Below, piece after piece: positions 30,341 through 38,637 of a stretch of DNA of 64,000 bases (the stretch's first letter is position 1; every line of letters begins with the position of its first letter). The DNA is from an uncultured Acidobacteriota bacterium (GTDB lineage: Bacteria > Acidobacteriota > UBA6911 > RPQK01 > JAJDTT01): contig CATOST010000005.1 of the NCBI GenBank assembly GCA_951812665.1, positions 1 to 64,000 on the forward strand. The letters are read 5' to 3'. Both the position numbers and the translations under genes were made by a program. Below the pieces are notes generated by a model that was not told where the DNA came from, searched no databases, and saw only the letters and a list, made by a program, of their open reading frames with translations.

Positions 30341-32761
30341 ATGATGAAAAAAATGTCGATATTTCGGGGATTTCTCATCGTGTCGCTGGTGGCGCCGCTG
30401 TTCGGGCAACACGCGCCTCCGACCCTGACCTCAACGGTTCCTCTGGGTGGACAGCGGGGAACCAGCGTCACGCTCCTGCTGGATGGGTCCAACCTGGGAG
30501 AGGTCCGGCGGGTCCTCTTCGATCACGAGGGTCTGGACGCCGTCATCGAAAGGCAACGGGAACTGCCCAACCCGCGAAAGATGGCCGAGGGGCAGACTCG
30601 GGCCCTGATCCTGGACGGCGCGACCCGGAACCGTCTCTGGGTGCGGGTCGACGTCGACGGTTCCGTTCCTCCCGATCTCTACCACTTCAGGGCCTGGACG
30701 CCACTGGGTCTGAGCAATCCGCTTCCGTTCGCCGTGGGAGACTTCCCCGAGGTGGAGGAGACCCAGTTCAACGACACTCCACGGCAGGCGCAGCCCGTTA
30801 CGCTGCCGGTGACCGTCCGGGGCGATATTTCCAGCACCGGAGACGTGGATCATTTTCGGTTTCGAGCTCGGCAAGGGCAGCATCTGGCCTTTCGCGTCAT
30901 CTCCTCGCTGTTGGGATCGATTCTGAATGCCCAGCTGCAGCTTTTGGATGGATCGGGGAAAAGGATCGAAGGATGTGTTTCGCGGTCGGGGAAATCGGCC
31001 TTTCTCAGCTGCCGGATCCCGGACCGGGGGATCCATGTCATTCGGGTCGCCGACAAGAACCGCGTCGGCGCCATGAGCGGATACGAATACCGGCTCGAAG
31101 CGGGTGAGTTCCCACTGTTGGAAAGCGTGTTCCCGCTGGGAGTCCAAGCGGGCAAGGAGACCCGTCTCAAGGTCTGGGGCGCCAATTTGGGGGATCTCGA
31201 TACGATTCCCTTTACGGCTCTCGAAGAGCAGGTGGGCAAGATCGTCCCGCTGACCGTTCCGCAGGCCTCCAACCGGCTCCGGTTGGCCGTCGGGGCCCAT
31301 CCTGAAACACTGGAAACAGAGCCCAACAATACCCGGGAGACGGCCCAGCCGGTGAGCTGGCCCGTCACCCTGAACGGACACGTCCACTCCTCGGCCGACG
31401 GCTCCCATCCGGAAGGTCCGGATCAGGATCTGTTTCGATTCGAGGCTCGTAAGGGACAGGTCCTGATCCTGGAGGTAGAAGCCTCCAGGCTGGGCTCCTC
31501 CCTGGACTCCCTGGTGGAGATCTGGGACGCCCAGGGCCGGCCGGTCCGCCGGGCGGAAGTACGTTGCCTTGCACAGACCGAGGTCGTTCTCAGCAATCGC
31601 GACTCGATCCAAGGGTCGATGCGTCTGGAGTCGACCGAGGATCTGGCGCTGGACGATTATCTGATGGTCGGTTCGGAGATCGTGCAGATCAAGGCGATGC
31701 CGAGAGGTCCTGACGACGATGCCCGGTTCAAGTCGTTCCGGGGTGTGCGGCAGGCCCTGTTCGGGACCACGGCCGAGGGTCACGCCGTGGGAGACCCGGT
31801 CTACAAGGTTCGCTTGTTTCCCGCAGGCACCCGCTTCAGCGCCAACGGGATGCCCGTATTCCATCTCAACTACCGCAACGACGACGGAGGACCCGCATAC
31901 GGCCGTGACTCCAATCTGGAATTCACGGCGCCCACCGACGGAACCTACCTGGTGGCCCTTCGGGATTCCCGGGGCCAGGAAGGTGCGGACCACCCCTACC
32001 GGCTGACGATCCGGGAGGCGAGTCCCGATTTTCGGATGGAGATGCCCTCGCGCCGCTCGGGCCGCATTTCGAGCGACACCGGAGATTCGACCCACTTCAA
32101 CCTTCCGGCCGGGGGACGTCTCACCGTCGATGTCGCGGTGTATCGGCTGGACGGATTCGACGGAGAAGTGCGGTTGCAAATGGAGGATCTTCCCGCGGGC
32201 GTCAGCTCTGGGACCGCAGTGGTTCCGGCAGGCGCCGACTCCACCGTGATTCTGCTCGAGGCGTCCCCCGAGGCCTCGTTTGCTCCGGCACGGGTGAGGA
32301 TCGTGGGCCGGGCCGAGGTGAACGGCCGTGAGGTGGTCCGAACCTTGGGGAACGATCCGGGTATCCTGCTCGCTCTCAACACCGTGTCCGATCTCACCGT
32401 AGCCGTCGATCGCCGGGAGGTTCGTCTGCGGCCTGGGAAGGAGGCGCGCATCCGCGTCGACATCGACCGCCTCGGAGAGTTTCAAGGCCGGGTCCCGGTC
32501 AATGTTCGCAACCTTCCTTACGGGGTCCGGGTGATGAACGTGGGGCTCAACGGCATCCTGGTGACGGAAGAGGAGAGCAGCCGTGTTTTCACTCTCTATG
32601 CCGAACCCTGGGTGAAACCCCTCGTCCAGCCCATCTATGTCGTCGCTCGAGTCGAGACGAACTCGCCGAATCCCCTGGAGCACGCAGCGGCGGCAGTCCA
32701 ACTTCAAGTCGTCGGGGCTCCGGTAGCGGAACGAGTCACGGCAAGCGGAGGAGAGCGTTGA
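30341..32761 (+). CDS. Exported pre-peptidase C-terminal (PPC) domain protein
   Basis: 806 residues; signal peptide 'FRGFLIVSLVAPLFGQ'. Begins with an IPT/Ig-like stretch ('PTLTSTVPLGGQRGTSVTLL'). Two PPC-type beta domains follow, 'EETQFNDTPRQAQPVTLPVT' with 'DVDHFRFRARQGQHLAF', and 'LETEPNNTRETAQPVSWPVT' with 'DQDLFRFEARKGQVLILEVE'. The last ~200 residues are further beta-sandwich-like. It starts 12 bp after the WD40 gene, and its TGA overlaps the TTG start of the aminotransferase. No catalytic motif was seen. Probably a secreted binding partner of the DUF1501/PSD1 proteins, as in similar planctomycete-type operons. Confidence 0.85.
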   Translation: MMKKMSIFRGFLIVSLVAPLFGQHAPPTLTSTVPLGGQRGTSVTLLLDGSNLGEVRRVLFDHEGLDAVIERQRELPNPRKMAEGQTRALILDGATRNRLWVRVDVDGSVPPDLYHFRAWTPLGLSNPLPFAVGDFPEVEETQFNDTPRQAQPVTLPVTVRGDISSTGDVDHFRFRARQGQHLAFRVISSLLGSILNAQLQLLDGSGKRIEGCVSRSGKSAFLSCRIPDRGIHVIRVADKNRVGAMSGYEYRLEAGEFPLLESVFPLGVQAGKETRLKVWGANLGDLDTIPFTALEEQVGKIVPLTVPQASNRLRLAVGAHPETLETEPNNTRETAQPVSWPVTLNGHVHSSADGSHPEGPDQDLFRFEARKGQVLILEVEASRLGSSLDSLVEIWDAQGRPVRRAEVRCLAQTEVVLSNRDSIQGSMRLESTEDLALDDYLMVGSEIVQIKAMPRGPDDDARFKSFRGVRQALFGTTAEGHAVGDPVYKVRLFPAGTRFSANGMPVFHLNYRNDDGGPAYGRDSNLEFTAPTDGTYLVALRDSRGQEGADHPYRLTIREASPDFRMEMPSRRSGRISSDTGDSTHFNLPAGGRLTVDVAVYRLDGFDGEVRLQMEDLPAGVSSGTAVVPAGADSTVILLEASPEASFAPARVRIVGRAEVNGREVVRTLGNDPGILLALNTVSDLTVAVDRREVRLRPGKEARIRVDIDRLGEFQGRVPVNVRNLPYGVRVMNVGLNGILVTEEESSRVFTLYAEPWVKPLVQPIYVVARVETNSPNPLEHAAAAVQLQVVGAPVAERVTASGGER

Positions 32762-34062
32762 AACCGTTTCGATTCCAAAGATCGCAGGAACTGTACGCGG
32801 AGGCTTGCAAGGTTCTGGCCGGCGGCGTCAGCAGCCACTTTCGGACCTTGGGGCGGCCCCACCCCATGTTCTTCGCCGAAGGGCGGGGCGTCCGGGTCCG
32901 GGACGTGGACGGCAACGAGTATCTGGACTTCACCCTGAGCCAGGGTCCCATGTTGTTGGGACATTCCCACCCGGAGGTGTTGGAGCGGGTCCGGCTGGAG
33001 CAGTCCAAGGGACAGCTCTACGCGGCCCAGAGCGAGCTGGAGATCGAACTGGCCCGGCTGTTGACGCAGATCCTGCCCAACGCCGATCTGGTCCGGTTCT
33101 CCAACAGCGGGTCCGACGCGGCCCACGCGGTCTTTCGGATGGCACGAGCCCTGACCGGAAGGCGAAAGATCCTCAAGTTCGAGGGCCACTACCACGGCTG
33201 GTTCGATGACATCTTCCTGGACGTCAAGCCGGAAGCGGACGGATCCGGATACCGGACCTCGCTCCTCACCGGAGGACAACCGGCCTCGGTTCTGGATCAG
33301 GTCGTGGTCCTCCCCTGGAACGACCTGGAGGTGGTCCGGGAGACCTTGGAGCGGGACCCGGAAATCGCCGCCGTGGTGACCGAGCCCATCATGTGCAACA
33401 ACAGTTGCATCCTTCCCGAACCCGGATATCTGGAGGGCCTGCGGGAACTCTGCACCCGGCATGGCGTGGTGCTCATCTTCGACGAGGTCATCACCGGCTT
33501 CCGGGTGGCGCTGGGTGGGGCGCAGGAACTGTTTGGGGTGAAGTCGGACCTGTCGATTTACGGGAAGGCCATGGCCAGCGGCTTTCCCCTCAGCCTGATC
33601 GCCGGAAAACGGCAATTCATGGAGTGCCTGGCGGATGGCCGGGTGGTGCACGCGGGGACCATGAACGCCAATATTCCCGCTCTGGCGGCTTCGCTGGCCT
33701 CGGTGGAGATCCTGAACCGGGAGAGGACCGAGTTGTACCCGCGAATCACTCGGCTCGGCCGGCGGCTCATGGAGGGCCTGGGGAAGAGGGCGCGGGCCCG
33801 GGGACTCCCCCTGCTGGTCCAGGGGTTGGGCCCCATGTTCCACACCGGGTTTACATCATTGGAATCGGTCCGGAATCTGCGCCAGTGCGCCAACTACGAC
33901 ATGGGCCGAATGGATGAGTTGGCTTTCGGACTCCTCAGAAGAGGGGTTCGGATCATCGGAAGAGGGCTCTGGTTCGTCTCCGCCGCGCTCACCGAGGACG
34001 ACGTGGATACGGTGCTGGAGACGGCGGATCAGGTCTTCGAAGAGATGGTCCCGGATTCCTGA
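32758..34062 (+). CDS. Class III aminotransferase (glutamate-1-semialdehyde-aminomutase-like)
   Basis: 434 residues from TTG 32758, overlapping the previous stop (TTGA) and preceded by 'gcggaggagagcg'. 'ACKVLAGGVSSHFRTLGRPH', 'VRDVDGNEYLDFTLSQGPML', 'LVRFSNSGSDAAHAVFRMAR', 'ILKFEGHYHGWFDDIF', 'GVVLIFDEVITGFRVALGGA' (PLP-contacting Asp) and 'SIYGKAMASGFPLSLIAG' (PLP Lys in YGKAMASG) identify a PLP enzyme of the HemL/class III group. It is cytosolic. The operon partners make haem biosynthesis less likely than a sugar or amino-acid transamination. True hemL usually has a GGKIIGGG lysine motif; here 'YGKAMASGFP' differs, so I leave the substrate open. Confidence 0.85.
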   Translation: MKPFRFQRSQELYAEACKVLAGGVSSHFRTLGRPHPMFFAEGRGVRVRDVDGNEYLDFTLSQGPMLLGHSHPEVLERVRLEQSKGQLYAAQSELEIELARLLTQILPNADLVRFSNSGSDAAHAVFRMARALTGRRKILKFEGHYHGWFDDIFLDVKPEADGSGYRTSLLTGGQPASVLDQVVVLPWNDLEVVRETLERDPEIAAVVTEPIMCNNSCILPEPGYLEGLRELCTRHGVVLIFDEVITGFRVALGGAQELFGVKSDLSIYGKAMASGFPLSLIAGKRQFMECLADGRVVHAGTMNANIPALAASLASVEILNRERTELYPRITRLGRRLMEGLGKRARARGLPLLVQGLGPMFHTGFTSLESVRNLRQCANYDMGRMDELAFGLLRRGVRIIGRGLWFVSAALTEDDVDTVLETADQVFEEMVPDS

Positions 34063-34173
34063 GGGCTGGATAACCCTTACTGGTCCGGGTCCTTAACCGA
34101 ATTCGGGCCGCATCTGGCCTTTCCGAGACGACTGTGTTAAAAATGGGTGAAATTTCCCACCAGGAGGGACGCG

Positions 34174-34836
34174 ATGCGTGGTTTTAGATTCATCTTTCTG
34201 TCTTTGGTCATCCTCTCGGTATCGGCTTGTTCCGGGCCCTCAGGAGGAGACGTCGCCAAGGCTCCGGAAGAGAAGCCCGAGCCGCCGCCATCGGGAGACC
34301 CGGTCGTCACCATTCAGACCATCAAGGGAGACATCGTCGTGCGCCTGCGACCCGATATGGCGCCCGATTCCGCCGAGCGGTTCAAGATCATGGCAATGGC
34401 AGGATTCTACAACCGCTCCACTTTCCACTACGTGAGCAAGGGTTTCATCCAGGGAGGCGATCCTTTCTCCAAGGACAACGATCCCTACAACGACGGCAAA
34501 GGCAACGCTGCGGAGTGGATCAACGCCGAGTTCAACGAGGACTACGAGGTGGGCCGGGGGGCGGTGGGCATGATGCGCAAGGACACTCAGCCCGACTCGT
34601 CGAGTTGCCAGTTCTTCATCGTCTTGCGCCGCAAGAAGGAATGGGACGGCAAGTACAACATCTTCGGTGAGGTCATCGAGGGGATCGAGGTCGCCGACGC
34701 CATCGGCGATTCTCCCATCGTCAAGAATGACCGCAAGCTGAACAACCATCCGACCGCCAAGATGACCATCAAGCGGATGAAGGTGGACTACCGGGAGTTC
34801 CCGAAAGAGGTGGCCGCGGAAGCCACTGCGGGATAG
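34174..34836 (+). CDS. Cyclophilin-type peptidyl-prolyl isomerase lipoprotein
   Basis: 220 residues from ATG 34174, chosen over GTG 34147 because 'accaggagggacgcg' precedes it and the lipoprotein signal 'GFRFIFLSLVILSVSAC' begins there (lipobox VSAC). The mature part is a bacterial cyclophilin: 'VTIQTIKGDIVVRLRPDMAP', 'FHYVSKGFIQGGDPFSKDND', 'GAVGMMRKDTQPDSSSCQFF' and 'YNIFGEVIEGIEVADAIGDS'. It lies 111 bp downstream of the aminotransferase and may have its own promoter. Likely role: folding of secreted proteins at the membrane. Confidence 0.9.
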   Translation: MRGFRFIFLSLVILSVSACSGPSGGDVAKAPEEKPEPPPSGDPVVTIQTIKGDIVVRLRPDMAPDSAERFKIMAMAGFYNRSTFHYVSKGFIQGGDPFSKDNDPYNDGKGNAAEWINAEFNEDYEVGRGAVGMMRKDTQPDSSSCQFFIVLRRKKEWDGKYNIFGEVIEGIEVADAIGDSPIVKNDRKLNNHPTAKMTIKRMKVDYREFPKEVAAEATAG

Positions 34837-35228
34837 ATAATCGAGTGCCCGTGCTTGTTGCCACGGACTGTTGAGTGGTCCCGCCGAAGCTGAAAACGAC
34901 CGGAATAAAATCGGTCCAGTCGGAAGTTGTTACCGGGCAAAGTGTGTTTGGTATCTGGCTGACTCCCGCACCCGCCTGACAGCGACGGCTGGTCCGAGGA
35001 ATTCTTCCGCCAACATCTCCCCTCGTACCTTGGTCACAGTCGGCGTTCCTACAATCTGTTTCTGTCGCCGCCGACGCCGACGCTCCTGAGGGAGCAATTT
35101 CCCGTCCGTTTTGATTTGACATTCTTTCGGGGGGTCTCGTACCTTGACACGCTGTTGAAAAACTCCCGGTCCGTGGAGATTCCGAAAACGGGGATGGTGG
35201 CGGAGCGGGGAATCAGGGGGGTTTGAGG
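34837..35228. other. Intergenic stretch upstream of the SDR gene
   Basis: About 390 bp. No supportable gene; it contains the promoter-like site at 35116-35145. The short frames seen have no known domain. Confidence 0.45.
35116..35145 (+). promoter_or_regulatory. Candidate sigma70-type promoter for the SDR gene
   Basis: TTGACA at 35116-35121 and TACCTT at 35140-35145 with an 18-bp spacer, about 80 bp before ATG 35229. The -10 hexamer is weak. Confidence 0.35.
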
Positions 35229-35987
35229 ATGAGCTTGGAAGGCAAAGTCGCCCTGGTCACGGGCGCCAATCGGGGGATCGGAAGGGGTTGCGCTCTGGAG
35301 ATGGCCCGACGGGGTGCGGACATTGCCGTCAACTACCGGAGCCACGCCGACGAGGCGGATGAGGTCGCGCGTGAAGTGCGATCCCTGGGCCGGAGGGCCA
35401 TCGTCCTGCAGGCGGACGTGTCGGATCGGAGCCAGGATCGAGAGTTGGTCTCCGCCACTGTGGAGCGACTGGGACGACTCGACATTCTGGTGGCCAACGC
35501 CGCGGTCAGCAGGCGCAAACCGTTCGTGGACTTGAGCGTCGAGGACATCCGGTTGACCCTGGGTGTCTGCCTTTGGGGCGTGATCCATTGCTGTCAGTTG
35601 GCCGCCCGCCAGATGTTGTCGCAGGGCCAGGGTGGGAACATTGTCATCATCAGCTCGGTCCACGCCTACCTCCCCATCGTCAATTCCATTCCCTACAACA
35701 TCGCCAAGGCGGGTATCAATCACATGGGACGGACCCTGGCGATGGAGCTGGTGAGCGACGGGATCCGGGTCAACGTGGTTGAGCCCGGCTGGATCGACAC
35801 GCCCGGAGAACGCAAATACGCCACCGAGGAGGAGATTCGGGAAGCGGGGAAGAAACTTCCCATGGGCCGTCTCGGGACCATCGAGGAAATCGGCAAAGGG
35901 GTCGCCTACCTGGTCAGCGACGACGCCAGTTACGTGACCGGGTCGATCCTCCGGATCGATGGAGGATTCGTGCTGCCTCGTCCCTGA
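35229..35987 (+). CDS. Short-chain dehydrogenase/reductase (classical SDR)
   Basis: 252 residues from ATG 35229 (TTG 35223 is an alternative). 'MSLEGKVALVTGANRGIGRG' holds the TGxxxGIG cofactor loop, 'DILVANAAVSRRKPFVDLSV' the NAA motif, 'IVIISSVHAYLPIVNSIPYN' and 'IAKAGINHMGRTLAMELVSD' the Ser and YxxxK catalytic residues, and 'VNVVEPGWIDTPG' the PG motif. The end 'VTGSILRIDGGFVLPRP' is typical of FabG/glucose-dehydrogenase-like members. Acts in the cytosol with NAD(P)H on an unassigned alcohol/ketone. Convergent with the FAH-family gene. Confidence 0.9.
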   Translation: MSLEGKVALVTGANRGIGRGCALEMARRGADIAVNYRSHADEADEVAREVRSLGRRAIVLQADVSDRSQDRELVSATVERLGRLDILVANAAVSRRKPFVDLSVEDIRLTLGVCLWGVIHCCQLAARQMLSQGQGGNIVIISSVHAYLPIVNSIPYNIAKAGINHMGRTLAMELVSDGIRVNVVEPGWIDTPGERKYATEEEIREAGKKLPMGRLGTIEEIGKGVAYLVSDDASYVTGSILRIDGGFVLPRP

Positions 35988-36039
35988 TCGGCACCCACCC
36001 TCGCAAGCGAGCCGGCGGCAGTCTGACGCCGTAATCGCG

Positions 36040-36924
36040 TCACACTTGGACGACGGGATTCTCCAGGATTCCGATTCCTTCGATCTCGATTCTGACCTGA
36101 TCTCCCGCCTCAAGGGAGAATTCCTGGTGCGGGACGATTCCGGTCCCGGTCAGGACCACTGTCCCGTCGGGAACCGGGTTGTGCCTGGTGAGAAAGCCGG
36201 CCAGCTCCTGGCAGGTTCTGACCATCCGGGAGGTGGAGGTCTCCCCCGTGAAGACCCGGTCGCCATCGCGGAAGATTTCGCAGGTTACCGCCAGGTTGTG
36301 GGGATCTGGGATCGATTCGGCGCTCACGATGCAGGGGCCGATAGAGCAGCATCGTTGGTAAATCTTGGCCTGGGGAAGGTAGAGTGGGTTGGCGCCCTCG
36401 ATGGCGCGGCTGCTCACGTCATTGCCTGCGGTATAACCGGTGATCCGTCCGTCGTGGAGGATGAACGCCAGCTCCGCTTCCGGCACGTCCCAGCCGGAAT
36501 CCCCCCGGACGCCGACAGCCTCTCCGGGACCGACGCAACGGGCCGGGGTCGCCTTGAGGAAAATCTCGGGACGTTCGGCGCGGTAGACCTTGGCGTAAGG
36601 ATCGGGGGTTTCGCTTTCCCGCTCCCGCTCATCCCGGCTCTTCCGATAGGTGACGCCAGCCGCCCAGACTTCCGGTGGAACCAGTGGCCGGCCCAGCCGC
36701 AGACCCTGCTGGCTCAGGGTTCCGGACGAAACCTGCCGGTCACCGTTTCGCAGCAGAGTTCCCACAAAGCCGTCCACGCTTTGGCCCATCAGACGAGACC
36801 AGCGAACCAGATCAGCGAACTCCCGGATCGGTGAATCGTGAGTCAGGTCGAACAGCTTCCCCGGCTCTCCTTCCGCGATGAGACGGGGATCACCATTGGC
36901 ATTCAGATAGCGGAAGAATTTCAT
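36040..36924 (-). CDS. Fumarylacetoacetate-hydrolase family protein (2-dehydro-3-deoxy-D-arabinonate dehydratase-like)
   Basis: 294 residues from ATG 36924, which follows 'gaaaaggagtcgtcc'; the frame is open to 36981 without a better start. 'VPPEVWAAGVTYRKSRDERE', 'YRAERPEIFLKATPARCVGP', 'WDVPEAELAFILHDGRITGY', 'TAGNDVSSRAIEGANPLYLP' and 'QAKIYQRCCSIGPCIVSAES' fit the FAH fold with its acidic metal site (E...E...D). The 'SRDERE...ERPE.F.KATP.RCVGPGE' pattern is that of sugar-acid dehydratases in the FAH superfamily, so oxidative pentose or deoxy-sugar-acid breakdown is more likely than tyrosine degradation. Divergent from the M32 carboxypeptidase. Confidence 0.8.
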   Translation of the reverse strand: MKFFRYLNANGDPRLIAEGEPGKLFDLTHDSPIREFADLVRWSRLMGQSVDGFVGTLLRNGDRQVSSGTLSQQGLRLGRPLVPPEVWAAGVTYRKSRDERERESETPDPYAKVYRAERPEIFLKATPARCVGPGEAVGVRGDSGWDVPEAELAFILHDGRITGYTAGNDVSSRAIEGANPLYLPQAKIYQRCCSIGPCIVSAESIPDPHNLAVTCEIFRDGDRVFTGETSTSRMVRTCQELAGFLTRHNPVPDGTVVLTGTGIVPHQEFSLEAGDQVRIEIEGIGILENPVVQV

Positions 36925-37108
36925 GGACGACTCCTTTTCAAGCCCGGGCGGCGGTTTCTTGACAGAGGCTGATAATCTCACACGTTGCCGGACCGGTACG
37001 CAACTGGACTTTTCGCAGGTTCTTGGTGGACCATGTCGACGGCGCCGGGATTTGGCGTTCGGGCCGGCTGGTCATTGGTGAGGCGAATCCGGTTCGGAGG
37101 GTATCGAG

Positions 37109-38608
37109 ATGAGCACATCCCAGGAATGGTTTGACAAGCAGAGCAGGGAACTGGTCCATCTGGAGAGCATTCTGGAGATGCTCGGCTGGGACCAGAATAC
37201 CACCATGCCTTCGAGTGGAGCCGGTCCCCGGGCCCAACAGAGTGCCTCCCTGGCGGCCCTCTATCATCAGAGGCTCAATCGGCCCCGTTGGTCCGAGGTT
37301 TTGGGCGAGCTCGAGTCCAGGGAGCAGGACCAATGGACGGGGGCGGCTGTCCGGGAGATGAGGCGGAAATACGACCGGGCGACCCGCATCCCCGAGGCTC
37401 TTGTCCGGGAATTGGCGGAAACGGTTTCTCTGGGATACGAGGCCTGGGTCGCGGCCCGAAAGGAGTCCGATTTCGAGGCTTTCCGACCCTGGCTGGAACG
37501 CATCCTGCGCCTCAAACGGCAGGAAGCCGCCTGTCTGGCGACCGGTGACTGTCTCTATGATGCTCTGCTGGACGACTACGAGCCCGGAATGACCGTCCGC
37601 CAACTGGACCCGGTTTTCTCCCGGCTTCGGCCTCAGTTGACACGGCTGCTGGGCAGAATTCAGGAGGCCTCCCATCAGCCTCCGGCAGAGCTGCTGACGG
37701 GACGTTATCCCAGAGCTGCTCAGGAGGCGTTCGGCCGAAATGTCCTGTCCGCCATTGGGTTCGACTGGAAGGCAGGCCGGCTGGACGTGTCTCCTCATCC
37801 CTTCTGCTGTGGGTTTTCTCCTCAGGACGTGCGCATCACGACCCGATATGGGGAAGACAGCTTCGTCTCCTCCTTCTTCGGCATCGTTCACGAGGGCGGC
37901 CACGCCCTCTACGAACAGGGACTGGGCGGAGACCGGTACGGTTCTCCCGCCTGCCAATCCATCTCTCTGGGAATACACGAGTCCCAATCCCGGCTCTGGG
38001 AAAACCAGGTGGCTCGAAGCCGGCCCTTTTGGGAATACTGGTACCCGAAACTTCGACAGGCTTTTCCCGGCCAGTTGGACACCGTGCCGCTCGATTCTTT
38101 CCTGAGGGGAGTCAATCGAGTCGAGGCCAGCCTGATCCGCGTCGAAGCCGACGAGGTCACCTACGGGTTGCACATCATATTGCGTTACGAGTTGGAAAAG
38201 GCCCTTCTGGACCAGGATCTTCCGGTTTCGGACTTGGAGGGGATCTGGGTCGAACGCATGCGGGAATACCTGGGAATCGTACCCGGCAACGCCGCCGACG
38301 GAGTGCTCCAGGACACTCACTGGTCCTGCGGGCTCGTCGGCTATTTTCCCACTTACCTGCTGGGGAACCTGTATGCAGCGCAGATTTACGGCCGGGCACG
38401 CCAAACTTTCTGCGACCTGGACACACAGTTCGCCTTCGGCCAGTACCTTCCCTTGCGAGAATGGCTGCGGGAGCAGATCCACCGCAAGGGGAGAACCCGT
38501 ACGGCCGGCGAGTTGATATTGGAGATCAGCGGGGAGCCCTTGGATTCGCGATACCTGCTGAGATATCTGGAGGAGAAGTTCTGTCGGCTGTACGAACTGA
38601 GCGGGTGA
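37109..38608 (+). CDS. M32-family metallocarboxypeptidase (Taq-type)
   Basis: 499 residues, normal for M32. 'SILEMLGWDQNTTMPSSGAG' (the M32 N-terminal DQ..MP signature), zinc motif 'SFFGIVHEGGHALYEQGLGG' (HEGGH in place of HExxH with Glu between the two His), 'SLGIHESQSRLWENQVARSR' (third zinc ligand in IHESQSR) and 'VEADEVTYGLHIILRYELEK' are diagnostic. Cytosolic, no signal peptide. It removes C-terminal residues from peptides. Followed 29 bp later by the glycolate-oxidase-like gene on the same strand. Confidence 0.95.
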   Translation: MSTSQEWFDKQSRELVHLESILEMLGWDQNTTMPSSGAGPRAQQSASLAALYHQRLNRPRWSEVLGELESREQDQWTGAAVREMRRKYDRATRIPEALVRELAETVSLGYEAWVAARKESDFEAFRPWLERILRLKRQEAACLATGDCLYDALLDDYEPGMTVRQLDPVFSRLRPQLTRLLGRIQEASHQPPAELLTGRYPRAAQEAFGRNVLSAIGFDWKAGRLDVSPHPFCCGFSPQDVRITTRYGEDSFVSSFFGIVHEGGHALYEQGLGGDRYGSPACQSISLGIHESQSRLWENQVARSRPFWEYWYPKLRQAFPGQLDTVPLDSFLRGVNRVEASLIRVEADEVTYGLHIILRYELEKALLDQDLPVSDLEGIWVERMREYLGIVPGNAADGVLQDTHWSCGLVGYFPTYLLGNLYAAQIYGRARQTFCDLDTQFAFGQYLPLREWLREQIHRKGRTRTAGELILEISGEPLDSRYLLRYLEEKFCRLYELSG

Positions 38609-38637
38609 GGGAACCCGCTCCGCGAGGAAGGAACCGT

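Noticed and set aside
30431..32707. 758-codon minus-strand frame
   Set aside because: Antisense shadow of the PPC protein, which has a signal peptide and domains in the plus frame.
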